Of a DNA stretch of 64,000 nucleotides, positions 51,015 to 60,034 are shown in pieces. The stretch is taken from contig JAWXCK010000065.1 of NCBI GenBank assembly GCA_034408855.1, positions 27,093 through 91,092 on the forward strand, in the 5' to 3' direction. Origin of the DNA: JAIYDQ01 sp034408855 (GTDB taxonomy: Bacteria; Planctomycetota; Planctomycetia; Pirellulales; Pirellulaceae). The first letter of the stretch is position 1. Each line of letters opens with the position of its first letter. Position numbers and translations under genes: made by a program. The notes below the pieces were generated by a model. That model worked only from the letters and a program-made list of their open reading frames with translations, was not told the origin of the DNA and did not search any database.

Positions 51015-52006
51015 CTATATGGAATTTAATTGCAAGCCTTTTTCTGGCCTCGTTGCAGACTTCGTTGATGCTGGCTCAGGGAAGGCATTTTGTCACCAAT
51101 GATCGCTTGTCGTTGGGTACCGAGGTATTTCGCTCGGCTTCGGTCCGACTAGGCGACATAGATGGCGACCGCGACCTCGATATCGTCGTGGCCAATGGTC
51201 GCCATTGGCCTCAGCAAGACTACTTGTTTATCAATCAAGGTGGTGCAAAATTCTCGGTCATGCGACCACTTGGAACTGACCGAACAACTACATATGCGTG
51301 CGAGTTGGCCGATCTCGACGGCGATGGTGACGTCGATATCCTTGCAACGAGTCGAGGCCGACAGAATCGCATTTATTTGAACGATGGCAAAGCGACATTT
51401 TCGAAAGGTCCGGCTTTTGGAACGCAGGGTGACTCGACCATCGACGTGGCCGTCGCCGATATCAACCACGACGGCCATCGCGATTTGATCCTTGCCAATC
51501 GCGATGGTCAGCAAAACTATCTCTTGCTAAACAATGGCAAATTCGAGTTCACCGAGCGCCGACTCTATGGGACTGGCAAAGACCAAACACGCGCTGTAGC
51601 GGTGGCGGATTTGAATGGTGACGGAAATTTGGATTGGGTCACTGGGAACATCGGCCTGCCAAATTGCGTTTATTTGGGGGATGGCGTCGGCAATGTGCTC
51701 AAGGCCATTCCGTTTGGACAAGCGGATCGTCAAACCTATTCGATAGCGATTGCTGACATGGACAACGATGGCGAACTGGATATCGTCGTCGGACATGTTT
51801 CCAATCAAAATTCGGTCTTTTTCAATTTAGGGGACGGCACGAGCTTTCAAGAAGAAACGTTCGGTCCAAAAACGTCCGCGACGTATGGTCTGTGTGTCGG
51901 CGATCTCAACGGCGATAGTTTTGCCGATATCGCCGTCGCAAACTCCGACGATTTGAATTACGTTTATCTCAATCAACCCAGGACGAATCCATCAGGGACA
52001 AAATGA
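51011..52006 (+). CDS. FG-GAP/VCBS-repeat secreted protein
   Basis: A 331-residue secreted protein with a signal peptide (MTIWNLIASLFLASLQTSLMLA) and six or so beta-propeller blades of about 50 residues, each with a calcium-type loop such as DIDGDRDLD, DLDGDGDVD, DINHDGHRD, DLNGDGNLD, DMDNDGELD and DLNGDSFAD. Such propellers are common in extracellular planctomycete proteins and mediate binding. ATG at 51,011 overlaps the methyltransferase stop; a TTG at 50,999 is also possible. Coupling to a methyltransferase gene is curious but no shared function is evident. Confidence 0.88.
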   Translation: MTIWNLIASLFLASLQTSLMLAQGRHFVTNDRLSLGTEVFRSASVRLGDIDGDRDLDIVVANGRHWPQQDYLFINQGGAKFSVMRPLGTDRTTTYACELADLDGDGDVDILATSRGRQNRIYLNDGKATFSKGPAFGTQGDSTIDVAVADINHDGHRDLILANRDGQQNYLLLNNGKFEFTERRLYGTGKDQTRAVAVADLNGDGNLDWVTGNIGLPNCVYLGDGVGNVLKAIPFGQADRQTYSIAIADMDNDGELDIVVGHVSNQNSVFFNLGDGTSFQEETFGPKTSATYGLCVGDLNGDSFADIAVANSDDLNYVYLNQPRTNPSGTK

Positions 52007-52073
52007 CGCCAATTGGCTCTTCCGCAGAATCAGTGGTTGATCTAACAGGATTCTCGTAAGTCTGTCGGTTACG

Positions 52074-52733
52074 TCAGCTCGGATTCGCTATTCCGATGTC
52101 GAGATCGGTAAAGAAATCGGCGACCGAAACAGTAAAGCCATGTAATACGTGGCCACCGTCAATCGCGTCTTGCTCACCGAGTACAGTAAAGTCCGACGGA
52201 GAGGTGTAAACGGCGACGGAACGATTTTCGCAATCGACGATCCAAACCAATTGAACTCCATTGTGAAAATACTCGAGTCGCTTCCGCGTCATTTCTGCTT
52301 TCGTATTGCCAGGGCTCAGGACTTCGACAACCAAATTTGGCGCCAGAGCCGGATAAGGCTGCGTCGGAAATACGCCGCCGGGTAGTCGATCAAGAGATAC
52401 AAACGCAACATCGGGCCCACGCGTCGACGACATCAAACGGAAGAAACCGTTCGCTCCCGAGACGAGCCCCGATCGACGAGTCGAGACGAATTGCTTCAGC
52501 AAAAACAAGATGGTTGCCGCAACTACTGACGCTTCGTAGCTCATCGCTTTCTCCACCAACGTTCCGTCGACAAGTTCGTACAAGCCGCTCTCTCTTGACT
52601 CGTTCACGGCAATACAGTCCTCAGGCGTGGCCGTGCCCGGTGGTGGATTCATGCAAATACGGTATGCCGGTACGCCACCAATCTGAGCGATGTAGTCTTC
52701 CAGCGTTATGGCTACGGCAAGGTTAACGCTCAT
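52074..52733 (-). CDS. Uma2-family endonuclease-like protein (DUF820)
   Basis: A 219-residue protein of the PD-(D/E)XK superfamily. The DUF820 core is visible: YELVDGTLVEKA, RGPDVAFVSLDRLPG, then NLVVEVLSPGNTKAEMTRKR and QLVWIVDCENRSVAVY. The E-V-x-S-P and downstream K-R contribute to the nuclease-like site. Such genes are multiplied in cyanobacteria and planctomycetes, and their substrate is not known. It stands alone on the minus strand with a repeat-rich gap of about 220 bp upstream. Confidence 0.87.
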   Translation of the reverse strand: MSVNLAVAITLEDYIAQIGGVPAYRICMNPPPGTATPEDCIAVNESRESGLYELVDGTLVEKAMSYEASVVAATILFLLKQFVSTRRSGLVSGANGFFRLMSSTRGPDVAFVSLDRLPGGVFPTQPYPALAPNLVVEVLSPGNTKAEMTRKRLEYFHNGVQLVWIVDCENRSVAVYTSPSDFTVLGEQDAIDGGHVLHGFTVSVADFFTDLDIGIANPS

Positions 52734-52817
52734 TAATTACCCTCGAATGTAATATGCATCGCGATATCATATCATACCGACGTAGGCCTTGGCCGGAACG
52801 CAGCAAAGTTAAGGTCG

Positions 52818-52840
52818 CGGAACGGCGCGAGCCGTCTGGT
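52818..52840. repeat. GC-rich hairpin repeat (ACGGCGCGAGCCGT)
   Basis: ACGGC-GCGA-GCCGT at 52,822-52,835 forms a 5-bp stem. It lies in the 218-bp gap between the Uma2 gene and the broken sulfatase gene. The rest of that gap shows no gene. Confidence 0.4.
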
Positions 52841-52951
52841 AACGCGTCGAAAACCTAACGTATCACCGGTCAGCCCATTCGCTCCGCTACATTTTTGGGC
52901 TTATCCTTGAACCACAGACTTTAACGGACGAGCCGAGATTTGTTGTGAGAT

Positions 52952-54127
52952 ATGATCATGAACACAACCGCACTTCGTCTAGCGGCCTTGTTCCTTCTGC
53001 TCTTGGTCGGCAATACGTTTGCGGCAACCAAGCCGGGATCGCAGCCGCCCTATATTGTCTTTCTCTTTGCCGACGATCTTGGTGGCGGCGACCTGCTTTG
53101 CTATGGGCATCCTTATGCTCGCACGCCGAACATTGATTCTCGCGCGCGCGATGGAACTCGTTTCATGCAGTCCTATTCCACCGGCGCCGACGACGTAGAA
53201 AACGGGGGAAAGAAAAAGAAACTCGCCGATGAACGCGGACGCGACGCTCACATTTAAGACGATGCCATCAAGTTCATCGAGCAGCATAAGAGCGGACCCT
53301 TTTATGTAAACGTCTGGGGGCACATCTCGCACAATCCCGTCGATCCTATCGACTCGCTAGTAAATCGTTGGAGTGGGCTGAAAGTGAACGACCGCGATTT
53401 TCCCAAGCAGATGCATGGCAAGTTCAACGACGTGCGGCAAGCTGGCGGAAACGTTGACGACGCAATGCGCCGCTATCTCGCCGATGTCGAATCGCTCGAC
53501 GAGAGCGTCGGGCGGCTGCTCCAGCGACTTGATGAACTTGGCCTGCGCAAGAACACCATCGTCGTCTTCAGCTCCGACCAAGGAGCGGATATGACTAAGG
53601 CGTCGCTCGGTGGACTGCGATTCAATCAAATGGGTTTTAACGGACCGCATCGTGGTGGCAAGCACACGCACTGGGAGGGAGGAGTTCGCGTTCCGTGGAT
53701 CGTGCGCTGGCCTGACCATGTGCCTGCGGGGCGCAAGGACGAGCAATCCGTCATCAGTGGAGTGGACTGGCTGCCGACGCTCTGCACCATCGCGGGTGTG
53801 AAGATCAACGCCAATGACTTTGACGGCGAAGACACTTCCGCCGCCTGGCTCGGCAAAGGCCCGCACAAGCGCGCCAAGCCACTGCTCTGGAAAACCAGCT
53901 CGCCCGGCAGCGATTCGCTTATTCGCGAAGGGCAGTGGAAACTGCGTCACCCCACGCGCAAGAAAGATGGTGAACTCGAACTCTACGACATGCTCGCCGA
54001 TCCCGCCGAGTCGAACAACCTCGCATCGCAGTATCCCGGCATCGTGAAGAAGCTCTCTGCGAAAGTGGAAGCTTGGGTCGCCAGTCTGCCAAAAGAATAC
54101 ATCAAGACCGACGACAAGCAGGACTGA
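52952..54127 (+). pseudogene. Sulfatase gene, broken by an internal deletion and a nonsense codon
   Basis: The N-terminal part has a signal peptide (ALRLAALFLLLLVGNTFA) and PPYIVFLFADDLGGGDLLCYG, with the two metal-binding Asp. It continues to RFMQSYSTGA, where the family motif C-x-P-x-R with its formylglycine Cys should follow, but the reading jumps to DDVENGGKKKKLADERGRDA. A TAA stops it at 53,255-53,257. Homology resumes in the same frame with AIKFIEQHKSGPFYVNVWGH and continues to the C-terminus at 54,127 (SSDQGADMTKASLGGL, VSGVDWLPTL-like). The catalytic region is absent, so any product would be inactive. It is followed by a GC-rich hairpin and lies in a GC-richer patch. Confidence 0.85.
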
Positions 54128-54247
54128 GTTTATTACGTCCGACACCGAGGGGACGGACCGAAGTGCTGTGCCGATGAAAACTTTTTGGTTGAGAAAGCTT
54201 GGATGGATTGGAAATGGCACCTACACAAGAGCAATTTCTGGATCCCT

Positions 54248-54283
54248 TCTCCCCTTCTCCCCGAAGACGGGGCGAGGGGGAGA
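54248..54283. repeat. GC-rich inverted repeat (tctcccc...gggga-type)
   Basis: Nested stems: TCTCCCC faces GGGGGAGA, and CCCCG faces CGGGG around gaaga. It lies between the sulfatase remnant and the three-domain gene, and could serve as a terminator. A second short inverted repeat, gactct-cgtat-agagtc, follows at about 54,298-54,314. Confidence 0.6.
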
Positions 54284-54401
54284 TAAAAATTCGTATAGAC
54301 TCTCGTATAGAGTCCGTACCACATTTATCAATATTTCCATCAGGCCACTTCTGTCCTAACCAGGAAAGCGATCCGCAGTGCACGAATCCACCATATGCCG
54401 T

Positions 54402-56621
54402 ATGATGAAACCATCCTTCATACTCTTCGCACTTCCCCTCTTCGCGGCAACGTCGTTTGCATTCGACAGACCGAAGCTTCAGATCATCAATGGCAGTGCT
54501 CAGACGGTCGATGTCTACTGGCTGAATCCGAATGCCGAACGCGTTCCGAACGGCTCTGTAGAACCGGGAAAAAACACGGTCATTAGTACCACGCTCGGTC
54601 ATCACTTTGCCATCGTAAATCGCGGCGACAAGAGCGAGGTCTTGGTGACGTCCGAAGTGCCTGTGCAAGCATTCCGTGTGGGTGGCGTGCCAGCGTTTTA
54701 CACGCAGCACGCCAGCGCGGGCGGCTTTCCGGTTGTCGCGTCTGCCAGAGTGAACGCCTACGCGTTGAAAGAGGCGGTTCACATTATCGACATGATGCTC
54801 GCCCGGCGGCCGGACGTGCGCAAGGCGATGATTAAGAGCGGCGCGCAGTTGAGTATCCTGGCGCATTACGAGTTCACCACGGACCAGCCGGAGTGGGCAT
54901 GGCTGGCAGAGGAACAGGTGCCGGGATATGAAGGCATATCGACTCGCGACTACCGCGATGCACGCGCACGCGGCATGGGCGGAAGCGACACCGATCCCTA
55001 CTGCTCCTGCGCCGAGGAGAATCTGCTTGCCTATGACGGCGATCCCTACAGCACGGAGAACATTTTGATTCACGAGTTTGCGCACAATATTCATCTGCGC
55101 GGCATGAGCAATGTGGACGCCAGTTTCGATACTCGGGTGAAGGCGGCCTACGCCGCCGCGATGAAGGCGGGCCTTTGGAAGGGCAAGTATGCTTCGGTGA
55201 ATCATCACGAATACTTCGCAGAAGGCGTGCAGAGCTGGTTCGATAACAACCGCGAAAATGATCACGACCACAACCATGTCAATACCCGCGCAGAGTTGAT
55301 CGACTACGATCCCGGACTGGCCGCAGTGTGCCGCGAAGTCTTCGGCGATACCGTTTTGAAATACACGAAACCGCAAACCCGGATTGCCGGCCATCTCGAA
55401 GGATACGATCCGTCGCAATCGCCGACGTTCGTCTGGCCGAAGCGGCTGGAAAAGGCGCACGAGGTCATCAAGCAAAAGGCCATAGCGAGGTCGGCTTCGA
55501 AACCGCTCAAGGTCTTCATCCTTGCCGGGCAGTCGAACATGCAGGGCCACGCGAAGATCGAGACCTTGGACTACATCGGCGATGATCCCGCTACCGCGCC
55601 CCTCTTAGATCAGATGCGCGGAGCCGATGGCAAGCCGCAAGTGTGCGAGCATGTGTGGATCAGCTACCTCACGCAGCAAGGCGAAGGGAACGGCGAGGTG
55701 CTTGGCAAACTCACCGCAGGGTTCGGTGCGCGGCGCAATGCAAATGCGGACGATGGCAAGATCGGCCCCGAATTCACCTTTGCCCTTACGATGGACGCAG
55801 CGTTTGATGAGCCGGTGCTGCTCATCAAGACCGCGTGGGGCGGCAAGTCGCTCTTCTATGATTTTCGTCCGCCGAGCGCGGGCGTCTATCCGCGCACGCT
55901 GCAGGACATAGAAAAGGACCGCAATGCCGAGTCCGATTCTGGGCACTATTATCGGCTGATGGTCGAGCATGTGAAAAAAGTGCTCGATGAACCGAAGCGT
56001 GTCTGCCCGGAATACGACGCAGCGCAAGGTTTCGAGATCGCGGGATTCGCGTGGCTGCAAGGCTGGAACGATATGGTGAATCACGAGGTGTATCCTGAAC
56101 TGCCGAAGGGGATCGAGGGGAACGCGTATGCAAAATACAGCGAGTGGATGGCGGCGTTTATCCGCGACGTACGGAAGGACTTCAGCGCGCCGAAGATGCC
56201 GTTCGTCATCGGCGTGCTCGGCGTGGGGGGCACGAAAGCGAGCGGGCATGTCGTGGCCTTTCGCGAAGCGATGGCAGCTCCGGCGGTACTGACAGAATTC
56301 AAAGGCAACGTCGTTGCCGTGGAGACCGCGCCGTTTTGGTCCGACGAACTCGCCGCCATCGGTGACAAGAGAGGTAAGGTGTCGGAGATGGCTCGCTTGC
56401 TTCGCATCAAGCACACGAACTACGGGAATAAAGACGGTACGATGACCGACGCGCAGCAGCGCGAATACATGACGAAGTTTGAGGCTGAACTCATCACGCC
56501 CGCCGAGGCGGCGCTGTGGCAGCGAGGTGCGTCTAACCAGGGCTATCACTATCTCGGCTGCGCAAAGACCTTCGCCCTGATGGGCCGCGCCTTTGCCGAA
56601 GCGATGCTGCAGGCCAAATGA
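54402..56621 (+). CDS. Three-domain secreted protein: VHL-like, metallopeptidase-like, SGNH/sialate-acetylesterase-like
   Basis: A 739-residue protein with a signal peptide (KPSFILFALPLFAATSFA). Residues about 24-90 (LQIINGSAQTVDVYWLNPNA, then GHHFAIV) resemble the VHL beta domain. Residues about 95-340 contain a zinc-peptidase-type HEFAHNIHLRG (224-234) and a downstream HHEYFAEGVQSWFDNNRE. Residues about 368-735 form an SGNH/DUF303 esterase domain with FILAGQSNMQGHA and FAWLQGWNDMVNH. Length exceeds each family alone. It is GC-rich, like the adjacent broken sulfatase. An earlier GTG at 54,378 exists. Substrate may be a sulfated or acetylated glycoconjugate (inference). Confidence 0.83.
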   Translation: MMKPSFILFALPLFAATSFAFDRPKLQIINGSAQTVDVYWLNPNAERVPNGSVEPGKNTVISTTLGHHFAIVNRGDKSEVLVTSEVPVQAFRVGGVPAFYTQHASAGGFPVVASARVNAYALKEAVHIIDMMLARRPDVRKAMIKSGAQLSILAHYEFTTDQPEWAWLAEEQVPGYEGISTRDYRDARARGMGGSDTDPYCSCAEENLLAYDGDPYSTENILIHEFAHNIHLRGMSNVDASFDTRVKAAYAAAMKAGLWKGKYASVNHHEYFAEGVQSWFDNNRENDHDHNHVNTRAELIDYDPGLAAVCREVFGDTVLKYTKPQTRIAGHLEGYDPSQSPTFVWPKRLEKAHEVIKQKAIARSASKPLKVFILAGQSNMQGHAKIETLDYIGDDPATAPLLDQMRGADGKPQVCEHVWISYLTQQGEGNGEVLGKLTAGFGARRNANADDGKIGPEFTFALTMDAAFDEPVLLIKTAWGGKSLFYDFRPPSAGVYPRTLQDIEKDRNAESDSGHYYRLMVEHVKKVLDEPKRVCPEYDAAQGFEIAGFAWLQGWNDMVNHEVYPELPKGIEGNAYAKYSEWMAAFIRDVRKDFSAPKMPFVIGVLGVGGTKASGHVVAFREAMAAPAVLTEFKGNVVAVETAPFWSDELAAIGDKRGKVSEMARLLRIKHTNYGNKDGTMTDAQQREYMTKFEAELITPAEAALWQRGASNQGYHYLGCAKTFALMGRAFAEAMLQAK

Positions 56622-56748
56622 ACGCCGCTTTTACGAGCATTGCTGGCGAGCAATTCGACGAGGACAACATGCCACGGCGGGGAGAATTCCCTCTCGACTC
56701 CCGGTGAAATTCCGCGAGGAGCCATTATGAACATCATCGAATGCTATT

Positions 56749-57294
56749 CTATTTGCGCTGCGATTCCGCAGATTCGGCTTCGAGTTTCGCCATTTCCTCG
56801 ATACGTGTTTCCATGCCTTCAATTCGAGTCTTGAGTCTGGATAGGGCAGGGTGATCTTTGCCGAGCGATTTTTCGAGTTGGATAAATTCGCGTTGCAGTG
56901 GTTCGAGAGAGTTGAGGCGATACATGGCACTAGGGCTAAGAGATTTATACTCGAGCCATTCGTCGAGTGAGATCATGCCATCATGGTTGCGATCGTAGCT
57001 TTCGAATTGCTTGATCTGCTCGAACCTCAAACGTTCCGCTTTTGCTGTCGCTGATTCTCGTATCGTTGGCGGAGTGGTCTGTGTCGAAGCATTGCCTTTT
57101 TGTTGAGAAGGATTTCGAACGGATTCTCCTTGGCTTTGCTGGGCGACGGCGTTCTTCGAAAATTTGGAGTCTAATGATGTCTCGGCAAAAACAAAGATCA
57201 TCGAAAGGATGGCTGCTCCTACAATGAAAGATGTCTCGCGTTTAGGTAGCTTCTGAGCACCAAGTAGTGTCGCCGTCGGTCGATGCACGTTCAT
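56749..57294 (-). CDS. Membrane-anchored EF-hand protein with coiled coil
   Basis: A 181-residue protein with one membrane segment (about 22-38, SFIVGAAILSMIFVFAE), a Gln/Ser/Thr-rich linker, a single EF-hand loop DRNHDGMISLDEW (about 100-112) and a C-terminal coiled coil (LKTRIEGMETRIEEMAKLEA). Only one EF-hand is visible, so dimerisation may be needed for calcium binding. It lies on the minus strand between the SGNH protein and a 258-bp gap with repeats. Confidence 0.82.
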   Translation of the reverse strand: MNVHRPTATLLGAQKLPKRETSFIVGAAILSMIFVFAETSLDSKFSKNAVAQQSQGESVRNPSQQKGNASTQTTPPTIRESATAKAERLRFEQIKQFESYDRNHDGMISLDEWLEYKSLSPSAMYRLNSLEPLQREFIQLEKSLGKDHPALSRLKTRIEGMETRIEEMAKLEAESAESQRK

Positions 57295-57477
57295 TTCGTT
57301 GTCTCCCCTGAATGGTTTTGTTCGATGAGGCGATTCAAATACCCATGCGTCGCCCGTGATTTACGAATACCATTGTATAGCAACAGTGTCCACAAACGCA
57401 AATTTTTGGATTCAGCGCAATCGAACGAAGTCGTTAATGTCGAGGTGTACAGCGACGTTAATTGCAGAGGGGACGCT

Positions 57478-57540
57478 GTGGTACGCAAGCAGGATGCTTG
57501 CGCCACGAGAGTTGTACGCAAGCAAGATGCTTACGTCACG
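57478..57540. repeat. Two tandem hairpins related to element family B
   Basis: GTGGTACGCAAGCAGGATGC begins at 57,478 and ends TTGCGCCAC at 57,506; a similar unit runs from 57,510 to 57,540. Each folds on gcaagc/gcttgc. Read on the minus strand, GTGGCGCAAGCATCCTGC resembles the GTGGCGTAAGCTTCTAGC arm at 19,854-19,880. The rest of the 258-bp gap (57,295-57,552) shows no gene. Confidence 0.65.
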
Positions 57541-57552
57541 CGGGACCTATTG

Positions 57553-58278
57553 TTAGTAGGCGGGGCGTTGGATTGGGCTGCAATCGCCTGGTCGCTTGTT
57601 GCCAAGGGTACAGCTCTTGCACCACGGTGCGTGGTAGAGGGCTTTGACTGGAAGTATGGCGGCTGTACCAAAGAAATGAGCGGCCGACAGCGTCGGTGCC
57701 AAGTAATAGGGATTCCGAGTTCCGTAGCGCTCGTAGTTGGGTTGTTCGAAATAGAGAGTGCGATGGCAGAAAGCAGGGCTGTGCCAACCGTAACCTTGTG
57801 GGCTCCATTCAAGCGAGTAACCGTCGGCGGTTTGACCTCGTTGCGTTGGTGCAACGGTAGCACTTGCCAAGAAACTGTTGTCGATGTTGAGTTTCGAAAA
57901 CAGATATGTGGAATCTTGCTGCTGGCGGATCATTGAATCAACCTGCAATTGTCCTGCCTTTGGATCGGCGGATTTCGCGGCCGGTTTGAGCAGCGCTAAA
58001 TTGATTTGGGATCCATTCGGTTGCTGCACTTGAGGCGCAGCGTTAGCCTGAGGGATCGCTTGAAGTGTGATGTTGCTCGAGTCGGTCACCGAAGGAAGCT
58101 GGGAATAGCTTACCGGCGTTCCAGGAACAGATGATGTTGGCTGACTAAATTCGGATGTCGCGCTGGGGATGGATGGTTGGAGGGCTTCCAGCGAAAGCAA
58201 ATTTTGTCCAGACGCGATCGACGCGAAGGAGTGACTTATCAATCCGATAGCGGCGATTGTGGGTAGGGTACTTTTCAT
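57553..58278 (-). CDS. Secreted planctomycete-type protein of unknown function
   Basis: A 241-residue protein with a signal peptide (MKSTLPTIAAIGLISHSFA). The middle is Gln/Ser/Pro-rich. The C-terminal 90 residues contain WHSPAFCHRTLYFEQPNYER, then PTLSAAHFFGTAAILPVKA and CKSCTLGNKRPGDCSP. This Cys-rich block (five Cys) I recognise as a recurrent planctomycete domain without known function. The start at 58,278 is preferred over the one at 58,341 because it gives a clean signal peptide. Confidence 0.75.
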   Translation of the reverse strand: MKSTLPTIAAIGLISHSFASIASGQNLLSLEALQPSIPSATSEFSQPTSSVPGTPVSYSQLPSVTDSSNITLQAIPQANAAPQVQQPNGSQINLALLKPAAKSADPKAGQLQVDSMIRQQQDSTYLFSKLNIDNSFLASATVAPTQRGQTADGYSLEWSPQGYGWHSPAFCHRTLYFEQPNYERYGTRNPYYLAPTLSAAHFFGTAAILPVKALYHAPWCKSCTLGNKRPGDCSPIQRPAY

Positions 58279-58566
58279 ACATAGGCCTAATTTGAAATGC
58301 TGGCAAAGTGGGCAAGGCACCATCGGTAGCCTTCTGGACATATCGGCTGTTTGGGTAACAAACAGTACCCTTGATGAAGGATTTTAGATTTTTATTGATT
58401 TGGAATCGGTGATGGGGCATATGCTGGCATTCCAATGGCAACTTTCGGCTCGTCAAGTTATGATAGAGCAGGCATTATGGATGCGGTGGCGCTCCGTGTG
58501 CCGCTGACGCAGGTTGGCATTGAGTTTTGCAGTAAACACCCTCATTGAACCTATCAAGTATTCAAA

Positions 58567-59832
58567 TTGGAATCGAATTCTCGAAAGCTTATTCTTACGA
58601 TCAAGAGCGGTTCGCGATCCGACACCGTCTTTGAGTTACCGGTAGGTACGGTGAAGACCGTTGGTCGAACCCAGCAATCGAGTATTGCGATTGAAGATGA
58701 TAATTTCATGTCGAGTATTCACCTTGAAATCGAGAATTTCGGTGATTATGCCGAGGTGCGAGATCATCGAAGTACTAACAAGACGTGGCTCAATAATCAG
58801 GTCGTTGCCACGTCGCGACTGAACAATGGGGACATGATTCGAGCGGGGAAGACGCACATTGCAGTCCAGTGGGAAGGTCCTGCGAATGATGTAGCCGAAG
58901 TTCCAGATACATTGCAACCGGCCCTCGATTCGCGTGATTCATTTCGGAAAAGTGATCCAGGGAACAATAGTTCTCCAATGTTGTCGTCTAGCGCATTTAA
59001 GCAAAATCCACCAGTCGAACAAAGTAGTGTTCAGGACATTCGCAGTGCGGATTCGATGCTTCCACCTTCGCCAGCTTCTGTCGATGATTTTCCGTTGAGT
59101 TTCGCGGATAGCCAACCGGCGACACCTTTTCGAGAGTCGAAACCGTTTGTCAGCGACACGGGACCACGTGACTCGAATGTAAGTTCGTTTGGCGGTTCGC
59201 CGCTCGATAGTTCGAGTTTGTTTGGTGCTCCGGTTAGCTTTCCCGTTAGCTCGAAGGTCTCGCAAGATTTTGAGTATTCGAATATCGTGATGCGATTTCG
59301 GCAAACGAAGGCGAATGCGTCGCAATACGATATCGGTCGAATTATTACTCGACTGGCCGAAAGAGAGCCCGTCAGCGTCGTGGTTCACTTCCAGAAAATT
59401 GGCATGAAGACGCCTTATAATTTGCGATCATCGCCGGTCTTTCCCGAAATTAAGAGCGATGAGTATATGCCGGTCATCATCGAAGCCAAAGAATGGCTTG
59501 TAAACGACTGTCAGATGTTGGGTAGTCGATTGCAGGAATCCGACGGCCTCATGGTGGTTGTGACTTCGACGTCTCTCGAAGCTGTAGAATTGCTCCAGAA
59601 ATTAGTACAACGGGCAGTTCCGGGGTTTTCGGAATCAGGAGGATTTTTAGGGTGGTGTTGGCCGTCGCAATTGCACGCCATTGCGGCTAGGATGTCGGAC
59701 GCCGCGCTTGCTGAACTCATGGGCGAATCGATCCTCGGCTTCGTCTTCCGAGGGCCGTTGGGGGATAGCTGCCTTCAGGCAATCGCCAAAAAGGAGCTGT
59801 TGGTCCATTTGGAAAGCCTTGGATTCGAATAA
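58567..59832 (+). CDS. FHA-domain protein
   Basis: A 421-residue protein starting with TTG. The N-terminal FHA domain (about 10-100) has the phosphothreonine pocket: VGRTQQSSIAIEDD, MSSIHLEI and HRSTNKTWLNNQ. Such domains dock on phosphorylated proteins, consistent with many Ser/Thr kinases in planctomycetes. A Ser/Pro-rich linker (about 110-230) leads to a C-terminal globular domain of about 190 residues (MRFRQTKANASQYDIGRIIT), which I do not recognise. No kinase gene is in the window. No ATG alternative exists near the N-terminus. Confidence 0.83.
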   Translation: MESNSRKLILTIKSGSRSDTVFELPVGTVKTVGRTQQSSIAIEDDNFMSSIHLEIENFGDYAEVRDHRSTNKTWLNNQVVATSRLNNGDMIRAGKTHIAVQWEGPANDVAEVPDTLQPALDSRDSFRKSDPGNNSSPMLSSSAFKQNPPVEQSSVQDIRSADSMLPPSPASVDDFPLSFADSQPATPFRESKPFVSDTGPRDSNVSSFGGSPLDSSSLFGAPVSFPVSSKVSQDFEYSNIVMRFRQTKANASQYDIGRIITRLAEREPVSVVVHFQKIGMKTPYNLRSSPVFPEIKSDEYMPVIIEAKEWLVNDCQMLGSRLQESDGLMVVVTSTSLEAVELLQKLVQRAVPGFSESGGFLGWCWPSQLHAIAARMSDAALAELMGESILGFVFRGPLGDSCLQAIAKKELLVHLESLGFE

Positions 59833-60034
59833 ACGACCGGTCCAGCCCGCTTCGTTTTCCCTGAGAATTGATGGCAAAGCAACATTTTTCGATGACCTTC
59901 GATTAAATGCTTTCAAGCCTTCTGTGACGCTATTAGACTAAGAGGTTCGGCGAGAGCGGAATGCTAAGCCGACGTCGACCCCAAAAGGCAGCCTTGATGA
60001 TAAGGATGTCGATCGCTCAATATGTTTGCAAACC

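Noticed and set aside
53255..53257. Stop-codon readthrough or recoding in the sulfatase
   Set aside because: The stop is TAA, not TGA, no recoding hairpin was seen, and the catalytic region is missing anyway.
53357..54220. Long minus-strand frame of 287 codons opposite the sulfatase remnant
   Set aside because: It is antisense to clear sulfatase homology, encodes no recognisable motif and arises from GC-rich codons on the plus strand.
54102..55550. Minus-strand frame of 482 codons
   Set aside because: It runs opposite the three-domain protein, with a His/Arg/Val-rich composition typical of antisense shadows in GC-rich DNA.
55605..56549. Minus-strand frame of 314 codons
   Set aside because: It is antisense to the SGNH domain coding sequence and has no domain.
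57283..57936. Plus-strand frame of 217 codons
   Set aside because: It crosses the repeat hairpins and is antisense to the recognisable planctomycete secreted protein at 57,553-58,278.
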